The notes under the pieces are model-generated. The model made no database searches and was not told the origin of the DNA. It saw only the letters and a list, made by a program, of their open reading frames with translations. This document shows positions 21,675-32,569 of a stretch of DNA of 64,000 nt, one piece after another; position 1 is the first letter of the stretch, and the number at the start of each line of letters is the position of its first letter. A program made the position numbers and the translations under genes. The stretch comes from Gambelia wislizenii (lineage: Eukaryota > Chordata > Lepidosauria > Squamata > Crotaphytidae), in assembly GCA_030847615.1 (NCBI GenBank), contig JAUMIR010000002.1, positions 239,959,809-240,023,808 of the forward strand, written 5' to 3'.

Positions 21675-22247
21675 GGAGATTATCAGACATAGTAAATATG
21701 GCGTGATAATAACAAGATATAATGAAAGAGCTCCCCTATCACACAACGTCCTCCTCGTGTTCTGTTGCTGTGAAAAAGGCAATATTTTTTATTAGTGGGA
21801 CAAGCTGCCAATTGATATCCCATGGTATTTTTTTCATGGTATTCCTTGTGTGTGAAACCACTTCCCATTCTGCTGGCCAGTGTCAATGGGTGGCCCCCGC
21901 CAGAACACTTTTGGGTGAGAATGTGAAAACTAGGTATGGGATGCTCTTTTTATGAATCTCCCCCTTTTGCTGGCAAGTTTTTAAGTGTGCTTCAGTCAGT
22001 GCTTGTGCGTTCATTTTGATTGTTAATTTAGGTGTTTTTACACTTGTAAGCGAGCTTGTGTCTTCTTGCGAGAACTGCTAAAGTCCCACCCATGTAAACA
22101 GTGCTGATGATTGTGTTGCAATAGTTCAGGGCGTCTCTTTCTTGTGATTACAGCAACGTGTGATAAGAAGTGTTATCATGCCAGGATACTTACGCTTTAA
22201 AAAATAGAGGGACAAAAACATTTTTAGAACCTTATCTGATAATCTCC
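21675..22247. mobile_element. GGAGATTATCAGAC-family TIR transposon, copy D
   Basis: Left end GGAGATTATCAGACATAG, right end TATCTGATAATCTCC. TTA flanks it on both sides (21672-21674 and 22248-22250), supporting a 3-bp target duplication as in copy B. The element is 573 bp with no transposase. Between 20998 and 21675 nothing else is recognisable. Confidence 0.85.
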
Positions 22248-22373
22248 TTACATTAGCACTATTGTATACTCAATTCCAAATGATGTACTGTTAAGAGGCT
22301 AGTTTTGAATGACACTCTGACAAATGTGTAGGTTAGTGGCACTGAATTATGTCAACACCATACAGATCTCAGA

Positions 22374-22606
22374 GCCACCATGGGGGAGTGGTTTAAAGCA
22401 CAGGACAATGATTCTGGAGACCAGGATTCAAATCCCTGCTCAGCCATGGAAACCCATTGAGTGACCATGGGAAAGTCACACTTTCTCAGCCTCAGATGGA
22501 GGCAAAGGCAAACCCACTCTGGACAAATCCTGCCAAGAAAACCCATGATAAGGTCATCTTAGGGTCACCATAAGTCGGAAATGACTTGAAGGCAAACAAC
22601 AACAAC
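22374..22606 (+). mobile_element. tRNA-derived SINE
   Basis: Full-length copy: GGGGGAGTGGTTTAAAGC head, GATTCAAATCC B box, GGAAACCCATTGAGTGACC, CTCAGCCTCAGATGGAGG, CCTGCCAAGAAAACCC, CATAAGTCGGAAATGACTTG and an AACAACAACA tail. Confidence 0.88.
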
Positions 22607-22873
22607 AGAGCTCAGGCTTTCTCATCAGAGCTTGGGAAAGTTACCTTTGGGGACTACAATTCCCAGAATTCCCGAGGCCAAAGTGGCCACCCATGTCTTC
22701 AAAAATTTAGGTGCAAAACCCAGAGAGGAAAGGACAGTGTCCATTCTGATTTTCATGTTACTATGAAAGCCAAAGATTTTACACCTCATATTCACAGAGA
22801 CACTGTTCAAACCTATAGATCAATGCATGGTGCTGGCAGCAGGGACAGCAGGCATAATCCCTTTCCACATACC

Positions 22874-23130
22874 CATAGAATTATAGAGTTGGAATAGACC
22901 ATAAGGGGCATCTAGTCCAACCCCCTGCCATGCAGGAATACACAACCAAAGCATTCCCGACAGATGGCCATCCAACGTCTGTTTAAAAACCTCCAAAGGA
23001 GGAGACTCTACCACTCTCCAAAGTAGTGCATTCCACTTCCAAACAGCTCTTACTGTCAGGAAGTTCTTCCTAATGTTTAGGTGGAATCTCTTGTAGCTTA
23101 AATTTTTTTCCAGGTTGTGGAAAGGGCTCC
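22874..23130 (-). mobile_element. CR1 LINE 3' end
   Basis: The plus strand begins ATAGAATTATAGAGTTGG; the reverse strand encodes the end of ORF2 with LNIRKNFLTVRAVWKWN, LEVFKQTLDGHLSGML, followed by the CR1 3' UTR. Stops interrupt the frame. Confidence 0.88.
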
Positions 23131-23139
23131 TGTGTATTG

Positions 23140-23302
23140 TGCAAAGCTGCTTTATACTGAGACAGACCATCTAGCTCCATATTAAATTGGCTGGCAGCAG
23201 GTCTCCTGGTTCTTCAGACAGCTCTTTCCATCCTTACCTGGAGATGCCTGGGACTGAACCTGCAACCTTATGTATGTGCTCTGCCACTGAGCCACAGAGT
23301 AA
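23140..23302 (-). mobile_element. tRNA-derived SINE (tRNA-Ala-like head)
   Basis: Reading the minus strand, GTGGCTCAGTGGCAGAGCAC and GGTTCAGTCCC are good A and B boxes. The body contains CATCTCCAGGTAAGG and CTGCTGCCAGCCAA-like text, as in a SINE common in reptiles. A more decayed relative occupies about 23856-24005. Confidence 0.65.
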
Positions 23303-23398
23303 TGGCTAAGAGTTTGAACTGGTAACTAGGATGTCCATGGTTCAAATAATTCCCATCTCTGCATGAATTTAGTAGGTAGCCTCAGTGAAGCTGTAATA

Positions 23399-23661
23399 CA
23401 GGTCTCTCCCTGCCCCACCCCTATATCTATGGGGGAGACTTTCCTGGACTTACCATTTATAAATGAAACCACAGATAATAGCAAACCCTATTAAAATAAA
23501 GGACTTCCAGTACAAACATACCATAGAGTTGTGTTGGAGGACTTAGTGATTCCTAGAGGCATCTTCTAGCACAACTCTATGGTATGTGTCCCTCTTTTTT
23601 CAGCCATGGATAACTGAAACTGGGGATATTGGTTCCATGGATATGGGGGGGGTGACCTTTA
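23399..23661. mobile_element. Tigger/pogo-like MITE with internal hairpin
   Basis: Ends ACAGGTCTCTCC and GGGTGACCTTTATA in the CAGGTCACCC style at TA. Inside, ACCATAGAGTTGTG at about 23520 and CACAACTCTATGGT at about 23570-23583 form a strong stem around GAGGACTTAGTGATTCC. No transposase. Confidence 0.6.
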
Positions 23662-24501
23662 TATTGATGATAACTGTACCCATTTCAGGTTTGGAGAACT
23701 TCCGGAAATGGTTAGAGATGGGTGGACATACCTTGACAGAAATAATCATTTGCTCATAAAGTCAATTCATTCCTCAAACAAATCTAGGACAAGAGTTATT
23801 TCTTCATTTGAGATTTCATATGTAGACATGAATCTTCCTAGAAAACTGTCTTATACTACATCATATCATTTGTCCAACTCAACCAGCCTGGCTCTTGGGA
23901 TTGACAGTGACTGTCCGTCAGAGAGTCTTTCCTTTCTCTCAACCAGAGGTGACAGAACTGAAGCTGGGACCTCCTGCATGTCAGACATGTGCTCCACCAC
24001 TGACCTGCAGGCCCTCCCCTCCCTGCCTTTTATCCCCCCCCCCCAATGATCTCTTCTCCTGAAGTGGTGGGGAGAATGCTAAATATCAGGGCTGGAGCAA
24101 AAGAGGGATGACCAGGCCTGATGCAAGACATTTTTTAGGCAAAAAACCAAGATGGCATCCACTCCCATTTCATGTACAGAAGGTGACCGGACTTGCAGAT
24201 GAAACTAATTTCAGCACTGGTGATGGGAGAGCATTCCTTCCCACACCTGAAGGCTAGCTTAAAGGATACACACCATATCACATTGTACCCAGTCATTTCC
24301 CCCAACACTTTGCTCTTGCCTCTCTGCATCTGCTGCCTGACTCACTGCCTCACTCTCCCTAATGGCAATGCTGGCCCTGGAGTGAAAATCAAGACTTTCT
24401 CTGGGGGCCAAGATCAACAAATGGCCTACTGTCTCAGGAGACTATGCAACTATTCTCAATTTGCACTGAACACCTAAGAAGGTCCAAGGGACCATGAGGA
24501 A

Positions 24502-24803
24502 ATTCTGCCTTTGCAAAACCATCATCTTCCATGTTAGTGCCCCTTACTAGAGGCCCTTATAATGCTATATTGGTTGCCCCACCCCCAGTTTACACAGGAT
24601 TGGTATCCGTGGTTTCACTTACACGCGGTCGGGGGGAAAAGATCTCCAGAAGCCTAGAGAGGCCTTTCCCCTCCAACCACAGGTAAGTGAAACTGCAAGT
24701 ACCAATCCCATGTAAACAGGGGAGGGCAACCTGTATAGCATTATAAGGGCCTTTAGTAAGGGGCACTAACATGGAAGAAGCTGGTTGTGCAAAGGGCATT
24801 TAG
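24502..24803. repeat. Large imperfect palindrome (about 150-bp arms)
   Basis: The two halves are reverse complements with symmetry centre near 24652. Matched landmarks are CTTCCATGTTAGTGCCCCTT (24526-24545) with AAGGGGCACTAACATGGAAG (right arm near 24758-24777), GGTTGCCC with GGGCAACC, and GGATTGGTA with TACCAATCC. The inner part resembles a pogo-type MITE, but the outer 70 bp are also mirrored, so the whole unit is a fold-back structure. Confidence 0.85.
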
Positions 24804-24805
24804 CA

Positions 24806-25108
24806 TGACTGTATGGTTAACTGAAGTTGATCATAGAGTCATACTGGAGGACCACAGAGTCATGCTGGAGGTAGTCTCTCTAGGCATCAGGAGGTCCTCC
24901 AGCATGACTGTATGGTCAGCTTTGGTTGGAAGTTGACCATAGAGTCACTCCAGATGCCTAGAGGGGCATCCTCTCTAGGCATTTTGTAGGTCCTCCAGCA
25001 TGATTCTATGGTATTCTATGGTAGTTCGTTGTTATATGTGATTTCACATATTTGCAGTAAGTTGTGGAAAGTATCCTCCTTGGATACGGAGGGGGTGTGA
25101 CCTGTGTT
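24806..25108. mobile_element. Decayed Tigger/pogo-like element with multiple inverted motifs
   Basis: Several copies of CATAGAGTCA and CTGGAGGACC occur in both orientations, and the right end GGAGGGGGTGTGACCTGTG is pogo-like. It may be the outer part of the element that contains the adjacent palindrome. Confidence 0.45.
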
Positions 25109-25114
25109 TCATTT

Positions 25115-25287
25115 TGCCATAGCTACATCCTATGGAATCCTGGAACTTGTAGTTTGGTGAGGCACTAGAGTAGCCCTCTGGCTGAGAATAAGTAACCCCC
25201 CCCCAGCAAATCTCAGGATTCCATAAGATGTTGCCATGGCAGTTAAAGTGGAACCATAACGCTATAACTGTGTAGTGTGAAAAGAGC
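25115..25287. mobile_element. Palindromic hAT-like MITE, copy 2
   Basis: TCCTATGGAATCCTGG, TTGTAGTTTGGTGAGGCAC, AATCTCAGGATTCCATAAG, CATGGCAGTTAAAGTGGAA and TATAACTGTGTAGTGTG occur in family order. The left terminus is missing. Confidence 0.7.
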
Positions 25288-26302
25288 TCTGGAGTCTCCT
25301 GCCTGAGGACCTGCAAATCCTAACATTTATTTCCTGTTTGAAACAACCTCAGAACAAAATTTACCAGGAAAGCTCCTCCTAGTGGCTCTTTTTGTCCCCA
25401 GCACTTCACCTCAGGAGGAGAAGGAGAGAAAACAGATCAACATTTCAGAAGGGGGAAAAAATAAAGGACATTTTGAAGCTGAGGTGTCTGAAATGAAGGA
25501 TGTCCATTTTACTCAGAGAAAGGTGGGAAGTGTGGAAATGAGAGATATCCATTATAATCCTGTGAAACCATGATGCTTTGCTGTAAAGAGTAACCCTTTA
25601 AAATGAGAAATGTTCCTTTAAAGAAGGAACATCTGGTAATCCCAAAGAGGAGTAACATATTACTTCTAACACTGGAGAACGAAAAGGTGCTATCCACATA
25701 AATCATAGGAAAGTATACACTACTGGATCTTTCTGTTCGTGTAAGGAACTTTTTTTCTTTTTCATTTTATTTTTTAAGAATTAGGGAGGCAAGAGTTTCA
25801 GCTGCTAATCAGATGGGTTGGCATAAAATGCCAATTTTTACATGATTCTCCATAGCTGAATAAGGCTTTGGAGAGGCAGGATGCATTTACTGGTCCAAGT
25901 TCAAATCAGCAGGGTAACAATATTTGAAATTTGGGAAAGGGAAAAGACACCATATTGAAGAAAATTAAAGGCATGTTTGCATCCTGTTTGTCCCATTAAG
26001 TTTCCCCAAACTTGTCCTATTTTGCTCTCATCCTTCTTACAAAGCATGGATTTCAGCAGAATTTTGTAACAGGGTTCTATGGCTATTGAAAGGGCTGAGT
26101 TGAAAGCCAGGGAAAGCTTGGAAATACCTTCTTTATTACAATTGGGACAGGGAATTTATGGTAAATTCTGATGTGCATACATTGATCAGGGCAATCCTGA
26201 TACCATGTCTCCAAGTAAAGTCCAAAAATGTAGGCAGCTGGACTGATCTCTATCAACAAGCCAACTGGCAGAATTCAAAGACATGGCCATGTTAGTTTGG
26301 AT
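25288..26302. other. No recognised feature
   Basis: AT-rich sequence with a T-rich run near 25749-25778. No repeat family recognised and no coding evidence. Confidence 0.4.
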
Positions 26303-26303
26303 C

Positions 26304-26334
<31 letters not shown>

Positions 26335-26390
26335 TTTATTTATATCCCGCCCCTCTGCGAGCAATCGGGGCGGCTTACAACAATAAAATC
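26303..26390 (-). mobile_element. L2-type LINE extreme 3' terminus with (ATT)n tail
   Basis: (AAT)n at 26306-26332, then TTTATTTATATCCCGCCCCT and CAATCGGGGCGGCTTACAAC, the same terminus as at 2272-2355. Only about 60 bp of the LINE are present. Confidence 0.7.
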
Positions 26391-27122
26391 ACTGTGCAAA
26401 GGGATCTTGTAGCATCTTTGAGACTAACTAGAGAAAGAAGTTGGTAGAATATGCTTTCATATCAGACAAGCCTCTAAAAACATTCTTTTGCCACCATATT
26501 TTACACCATTTTTCTGCTGGCAAAAGAACCCTTTATATCAAACATTGCCATAACAGCATTAAAAGGCAGCCCTGTACTTCTGTGTTCACTGCCGAGTATG
26601 ATCAGTTCTCGCAAGAAGATGCAAGTGCACTTAAAATTCTAAAAACAGCTAAATTTTTTTTAAAAAAATGTGCACACAAGCACTGAAAACGTACAGACAA
26701 GCACTTAAAAACTTGCCTGCAACACAGAGAGGTTCATAAAAAGAGCATACCATAGCTAGTTTTTGCATTCCCACCTGGTAATGTTCTGATGGGGGCTGCC
26801 CATCAATGCTGGAATTGCGCCAACAGAATGGGGTGCGGTTTCAGACGTTTGCAATAATGGCCAAAAAAAAAAAAAACATGCCATGACCAATCTATTGATG
26901 GCCTGGCCGGTCAATAAAAAAGAATGCCTTATTTTCAACACATAATTGTGAAAGCACAACATCATTTGGTATTGGCACCCTTTCACATTCATTAGGCGGC
27001 GTTATGACACCATATTTGCTGTGTCTGATAATAAGTGTATTTCATCAGATGTATAGATTATGCTACCAAATTCTTTCTCTCACTTAATCTCAAAGGTGCT
27101 ACAAGATCCCTTTATGTAACAA
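26391..27122 (-). repeat. Fold-back repeat with hammerhead-like motif, split by a transposon
   Basis: Left arm AAGGGATCTTGTAGCATC...GACTAAC (26398-26430) and right arm TTAATCTCAAAGGTGC..AAGATCCCTTT (27083-27114) are inverted copies of a repeat common in reptiles. On the minus strand CTGATGA (27048-27042) precedes and GAAAGC (26458-26453) follows the inserted copy E, giving the CTGATGA-stem-GAAA order of a hammerhead core, with helix II destroyed by the insertion. The link to Penelope-like elements is inferred. Confidence 0.5.
26461..27033. mobile_element. GGAGATTATCAGAC-family TIR transposon, copy E (ends eroded)
   Basis: Begins ATCAGACAAGCC and ends GTGTCTGATAAT, lacking the outer bases of both TIRs. 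The interior is inverse to copy D, with CATTCCCACCTGG, GGCTGCCCATCAATG and GGTCAATAAAAAAGAATGCC. It lies in the loop of the fold-back repeat, so it inserted later. Confidence 0.75.
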
Positions 27123-27165
27123 GCCAATTTGTAGGTGAAGTCAAAGGCTTTCACAGCCAGCGTCC

Positions 27166-27339
27166 ATAGATTTTCCTTGGGTTTTTTCCAGGCTGTGTGG
27201 CCGTGTTCTGGAAGAGTTTATTTCTGACGTTTTGCCTGCATCTGTGGCTGGCATCTTCAGAGAATGCAGGTGAAACGTCAGAAATAAGCTCTTCCAGAAT
27301 ACAGCCTCACAGCCCGGAAAAAAACCAAGGAAAATCTAT
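27166..27339. repeat. Perfectly centred fold-back repeat with hammerhead-like motif
   Basis: Arms 27166-27240 and 27265-27339 are reverse complements, mirrored about 27252. Both contain the motif pair GACGTTT/AAACGTC and TTCTGGAAGAG/CTCTTCCAGAA. On the minus strand CTGAAGA (27260-27254) is followed by a GATGCCAGCC..GCAGGC stem and AAAACGTC (27233-27226). The same repeat lies at 52954-53040, downstream of a Penelope-type relic. Confidence 0.7.
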
Positions 27340-27439
27340 TAATTATAGGTTTTCATGTCCTTCCAGTAGCAGGTATTTTTTAAAGCTAAAGGGTTTTAAT
27401 TGCCAACTTAGGGTCAAGCCACTCCCAGATAGTTTTCAT

Positions 27440-27684
27440 TACCATATCCGCTATGGTTTGTTTCGGGTGTGTGTGTGGATAACGAAAACCGTGGATAATA
27501 GCGAACACCATTGAAAATAATGGGACTTCTGGTTTAAAATACCACAGAGTTGCCTTAGAGGCCCTAGAAAATGGCTAGAGAGGACACATTTTCTAGAAGA
27601 CTCTATGGTAGATGTGCTATTTTGTGTCCCATGGATAACTGAATCAGTGGATAATGAATCAATGGATACGGGGGTCCTACTGTA
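27440..27684. mobile_element. Tigger/pogo-like MITE
   Basis: Right end GATACGGGGGTCCTACTGTA with TA. Interior GTGGATAACGAAAACCGTGG and CCATGGATAACTGAATCAG as in related copies. The left TIR is degraded. Confidence 0.6.
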
Positions 27685-28329
27685 CAACAGAGATAACTCA
27701 CAATATATGGTTGCTGGAAAAACTTATTTCCTCCCAACCTCAGGGCCACAATACTGTTTTGGTAAGCCAAATAAATAAATAAGCTAAATGCTCTGCAAGC
27801 ATCGCCTGTCAATGGCCACAGGACCAGTCTAAGGGCTTTTTGATGCCCCAATAGCCACATAAGGAACCCACAACCACCTCCTCTTCCTCCCTCTCTGACT
27901 AGAACAATATAATATTTAATCCAATTGCATGCCATTCATTGTCCTTCAGCGGCACTCAGAATCTTCCACCAGAGGCAGCCAATTCACTCTGCCTAATGGT
28001 GGGGCCAGCCCTGGGTGGCAGAGTGCTGTGGGTGAAACCAAGCCAGATGAACCAGCTGTCTGATGACTTATGGCATGTGGCACATTGCGGGAGAAGATGG
28101 ATGGATAGCATAATCTAGGCTGCCACAAGAAGGAAAGGCAGGGCTGCTTTCATGGTACACTGTTCAGATACCAGCTGGCAAATATCATCCCCCCTCCTTC
28201 TCTTTCCCCTTCTTCTCCTCCGATTTCCCCTTTGTAAGCCACTGCCATGGGGTGCAAACTGGAACAAGCAGCACTGGGCAGAACTGGCACTGCCTTTACT
28301 TTGTAGCTGATTCCAGCACACACAGAGAG

Positions 28330-28480
28330 AGAGACCTTGCCAGCTAAATCTGCCTCCAGCTCCCCAAATATCAGCTCATCAGCATCAACCTGACAGATGG
28401 AGAGCCATTGCTATTGGCTGCTGAAGGCACATGCAAATGTTTCTCTTATCAGCACCCAAAAACGTGGCCTGTAAATAATG
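28330..28480. promoter_or_regulatory. Candidate enhancer-like block (octamer, CCAAT, E-box, GATA)
   Basis: Non-repetitive stretch with a perfect octamer ATGCAAAT at 28431-28438, CTATTGGCTG (inverted CCAAT) at about 28411-28420, a TGACAGATGG composite at about 28391-28400 and CTTATCAG at about 28445. These motifs are individually common; the cluster is suggestive only. Confidence 0.3.
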
Positions 28481-29387
28481 CATTCTGGGTTGGGAGGGGG
28501 AGCAAGGGGGAATTCACTGGCTGCTTATTTATGGGAGGGAATTATTTGCTCTGTTTTAGATAGTAGGGGAGGGGAGGCTTAGCTTACACCCAAGGGAGTG
28601 GAATTGGCTAGTAGTTAGTGCTTCGATTGGCATTAAGGATTGAGAGATTCTCTCTGTAACCTCACGGATTTTCCCTGCATTCTCCAGACTGCAGAACAGC
28701 TTAGTGACCAGAGCTAAATGGACTAGAAGCTAAGGCCACAGAGACCCTGTTCTCATCTTTAGGAAAGCTAGAGAGAAATGGGGGTGAGAAGGAGCAAGGG
28801 AACCACAGATACCAAGGTTAACTTGCTTGTTTTCATTGGCTGAATGAATTTACAATCTGCCTTTCAGAGTTAAACCCTCCCAAGACAGTTGACAAAGGTC
28901 AATGGAAGCCATATAGCAAGAGACAGTCAAACAAATCCAAGCAATTTTTACAATTAGAAATATGTGAGAATTTTGTTTAATATATTTGGTTTCTTTTTTT
29001 TTTTTAGTAAGAGCTTTCCTAAATTCATATTTCCAGCACCACCACCATTCCAAAAAAATGGACTGAAAGAACTTGAAATGGAAAAGAATGGAATGTGATA
29101 GAATGCAAAAACAACAGATGGCCCATCCAGGCAAAGAGCTTCAAAAGCTTAAAAATCTGGTCTGAATCCATGTGTATTTGTCCATGCGTCTGGTACTGAA
29201 TTAGAGTTGATGCCTCTCTTTTCTTACTGAGAAGTTCCTTATCTTCAACAGATATAGTATACCACGATCCTCTTCATCCTGGGAATAGATGGACCTCTTT
29301 AATTTGGCCAGGGAATACTGTATATAATTACATTTAGCTTTAAAAAAAATAGAACTTTCAAAATTTGCAAAATTCAATAGAAAGAAT
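28481..29387. other. No recognised gene
   Basis: GA-rich patches near 28540-28580 and a possible old LINE-tail scrap near 28850 (ATTTACAATCTGCCTTTC). No reading frame with a domain. Confidence 0.4.
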
Positions 29388-29645
29388 TTGTTTTATTTGT
29401 TTTATTTTATTTATTTTATTTGTTTATACCCCGCTCTTCAGCCACAAGGCTATCAGAGCGGCTTACACATTGTTTTAAGCAACAGCTATTTACACATCTA
29501 CACTGCATTAAACAGTTTCCAATATGTGTTAGCTAATTGCCCCCACAAGCTGGGTACTCAATTTATCGACCTACGAAAGGATGGAAGGCTGAGTGAACCT
29601 TGGAGCCCGCTGGAATCGAACTTGCAACGTGGTGGCTTGCAGAGA
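29388..29645 (-). mobile_element. Sauria-type SINE with LINE-like GGGGTATAAA tail
   Basis: On the minus strand the order is CACGTTGCAAGTTCG, CTCAGCCTTCCATCC, AGCTTGTGGGGGCAATTAGC, CAGTGTAGATGTG, AGAGCGGGGTATAAAC and an ATTT-rich tail. The last segment resembles the L2 tail at 2268. A 3' fragment of the same subfamily is at 51513-51650. Confidence 0.75.
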
Positions 29646-29683
29646 TCTAAAAGTTAAAATGTGGGGGAAAGTGAAACTCAGGG

Positions 29684-30268
29684 CTTTTCTACATGAGAGG
29701 ATATAATGCTGATCCCTGTGCATTATTGCAAATTCACAGCAGCGTTCTTTTGTCTCCATGGTCTTCTGGCAAAAATGACAGTATGAGAAGCTATCCACAT
29801 TTGAAGCACACACGCCTGTGAATCAAGATAGCAGCCAAGTAAATCAGTGTGTTATTTTTCTCCACACATTGCTGCCGCTGCAGTATTTTTTTTTTTAACT
29901 TTAAAGCAAAGGCACACAAGTGCAACCTTCTGCTTAAAAAACTTATTTGGGTGCCTCAGCACAGCAAAAAAGCACATTGTCGCTAATGCAAAAATCCAAA
30001 ATAGTGTTTCTGGCCGCTTCCTTGCTGGTAAGCCTGCCTCCTGCCTGGGTCCAACCAACACACCCTCCAGTTCTCCTCCAGTCCACCTCTCCATGAATGC
30101 GTAGCAATGCGAATCAGTTGTCCTAATGAGCACTAATACACATACCCATGCATTATTTTTTAAAAATTCAGGAAAAGCCAAATAAGGCAATTCACCGTAT
30201 GATCTTGTTGGGACAAAAGGCATTCTCCTTGAATTCTATGCGGAGTATTTTCACCATGTAGTTAACCC
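29684..30268. mobile_element. Possible decayed GGGCTTGTCTACA-type transposon
   Basis: GGGCTTTTCTACATGAG at 29684 and CATGTAGTTAACCC at about 30255-30268 could be eroded inverted ends of the family seen at 37394-38012. Interior similarity is unclear. Confidence 0.3.
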
Positions 30269-30289
30269 TGAGAGATTTGTCTATCTCTA

Positions 30290-30385
30290 GCTGTGATCCC
30301 ATGCTCTTACTTACCTGGAAGTAAATTCCATAGCACCAATGAAACTTATTTCTGAATAGAGATGTCTAGGATCGAACTGTTGAAA
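30290..30385. repeat. Short palindromic interspersed repeat, copy 2
   Basis: ACTTACCTGGAAGTAAATTCC and AATGAAACTTATTTCTGAAT match the repeat at 388-480. Confidence 0.4.
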
Positions 30386-30479
30386 ACAGAATAATTAAGA
30401 CCTGAAGCTACCATAAAACCAGAGCTTGGAAAAGTTCTTTTATTAGACTTCTGGCTAGAAGATTCTGAATGAGGCCAAT

Positions 30480-30828
30480 ATGCTGTGTTGGGACATGGGA
30501 GAGGGCCTTCTCAGCCATGGCATCCCAACTGTGGAATATTCTCCCCTTGGAGGCCTGGCTGGCACCAACACTCTTATCATTTACATTTGGCTGTTGACCA
30601 AAAACTTTGGGCCTCATTAATGTTCCCCCAAAGACTATTATTTATAGTTTTCCCACACTTTTTAAATTTTTGAAATCTGTTTTTAACTCATATCAATATG
30701 CTTTTAGCTTATTTAAACTATTTTACTGTTTGTAGCCTGTTTAACCAGTTTTAATGCTATTATACGATGCCCTGAGATCTCTTGACAAAGAGCAGGGTAT
30801 AAATATTTTAATAAATAGATAAATAAGA
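30480..30828 (+). mobile_element. L2-like LINE 3' end
   Basis: The plus strand encodes GRAFSAMASQLWNILP then a degenerate tail, followed by an AT-rich 3' UTR ending GCCCTGAGATCTC..AGCAGGGTATAAATA and AATAAATAGATAAATAA. Opposite in orientation to the 2268-2715 copy. Confidence 0.7.
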
Positions 30829-32204
30829 GTTGCCGTTCAAAAAAAAAAACCTTTCTAACCTCTGCATAAAACAATTTTAAAAATTCCAAGAGAAACCACA
30901 CCAAAAAAAGCTATCATGGAAATGCTGCTGTATGTACTTCCCTGGGGAATGTGCTCTCAAAATCTTACTGTTTTGTTATGGGCATCAACAAAGGATGCCA
31001 GTCTCCAACCCAAAGTACTGTATGAGGAAAACTGCAGCAGCTCTGTTTCCCTTTTCATTAGGTCCCATTTGTATGCCCAGGGAGACCTTTTTCAAATAAG
31101 AACTGTTTTGAAGGAGGTGGAGGGAAAAATTATCCAAAATGGTCAAATACCCCACAAAGGCTTTAAAACATGTGGGAGTTGAAAGAGGAGGCTCTATTTT
31201 CCCCACCAACATTGGGACATTTAAGAATCAAGCTCAAATTCCACAGTGGTAATTATTCTCACCTGTTCTCCCAAGATCTTGTCAACTGTAATGTAGTGAT
31301 TGGACTCAGACCTGAACACCAGTTAGGGTTTTCAGGTTTCAGTACTTGGCCCCTCTGCTCCAGTTCTCAGGAAGAGGAGGCGGAATCTCAGGGCAAGAGT
31401 GCCATTTTGAAAAGGAAGACTGTGCAGGGTGTATTCTTCGTGTGTTAGACTTGTTGCTTTAAAAAAAATTGAATGGCAAACTCTATGCAACTGTGGTTGA
31501 TGCTTATTTAATGACGTCACTAGGGGCTGTTCCTAGTAACAACACCAGGACCTGCCTCCTGTGTCATCACAAGGGGATGATCCCTAGGTCTTAGTTATGG
31601 TCCTAAAATCCCACAGCCTAGGATAGCTCTGAAGTGGCAACCCTAACTCCAAACCCTTGCACATGCACAGAGTTTAATGGGTAGTCTAGAGTCAGTCACT
31701 AAATCTTTGGCCCATCCTGCCTCAGATATCTGTTGTACAAATAAAAACCAGAAAGAGAATGCAGATAAGCTGCTCTCAGTTCTTTATGGAAGGATGGGAT
31801 ACTTGTCAGAGAGGGAGGAATTGCAGCAAGACACATTTCCGCTATGTTACCCTCACAACAACCCTGAGAGATGGACAAAGGCCCATGGTCACCCTGGAAT
31901 AGGGCTTTGCATCTGAGCACAAGGATGAAATCTGTTTGGGTTTGTTTTGCTCTAATTAGCAAAGGAACAAATTATTTCCTTCCTCCTTCCATAACACATA
32001 CTTAATTACTTCACTGTTGTATTTTAGAAAACGTTTCCATTTAAAAAATATATAAAAGTGTCTTTTATCAATTTTGACTTATATGGCTATTGTGACCTTA
32101 CCTGGGTAGAAACAGCTGGTCTGTAAGGCTGTTCACTCTCTGATCAGCACCATCCCTCCCACCCGGTTATCATGTTACTATGCATTACTGTGGGTTTTGC
32201 TTTT
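30829..32204. other. No recognised feature
   Basis: Frames at 30916-31182 and 31170-31448 have no recognisable domain. A short A-rich run is at 30838-30849. Probably unique or very old repeat DNA. Confidence 0.4.
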
Positions 32205-32440
32205 AAAAGACAGGCAAAAGGAAGTACTTTTTCACACACTTGTGAAATCCACTTCCACAACATGTAGCAATGACTGCCAACTTGGACAGCGTTAAAAGAG
32301 GGAATTAAGCAAATGCAAGGAAGAGACAGCTATTGATGACTACTAACCAGGATGGTTATATGCTGACACCAGCATCAGAGGCCACATGCCTCTAAATACA
32401 CTGGGGTGGTCCTCCTATCTGGGCAGATGGGGCACTCTGC
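32205..32440 (+). mobile_element. CR1-like LINE 3' region (degenerate)
   Basis: Contains AAAAGGAAGTACTTTTTCAC, AGGGAATTAAGCAAATGC, GCTATTGATGACTACTAACC and CATCAGAGGCCACATGCC in the order seen in a widespread reptile repeat. Translated, RKYFFTHL-type text resembles a non-LTR ORF2 C-terminus. Confidence 0.5.
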
Positions 32441-32569
32441 ACCTAACCCTGTAACACCCCTTCCAAGCATCAAAGAAGTGCAAAATGTACTTAGATCTTG
32501 CAGGGAAGAAGGTTGGGTAGCAAATTAAATGGGTTTGGTTTTGCTTCTGTTGACCCACCCCTCACCTCA

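Noticed and set aside
22868..23130. Host gene exon encoding NFLTVRAVWKWN
   Set aside because: This is the conserved CR1 ORF2 C-terminus, not a host gene.
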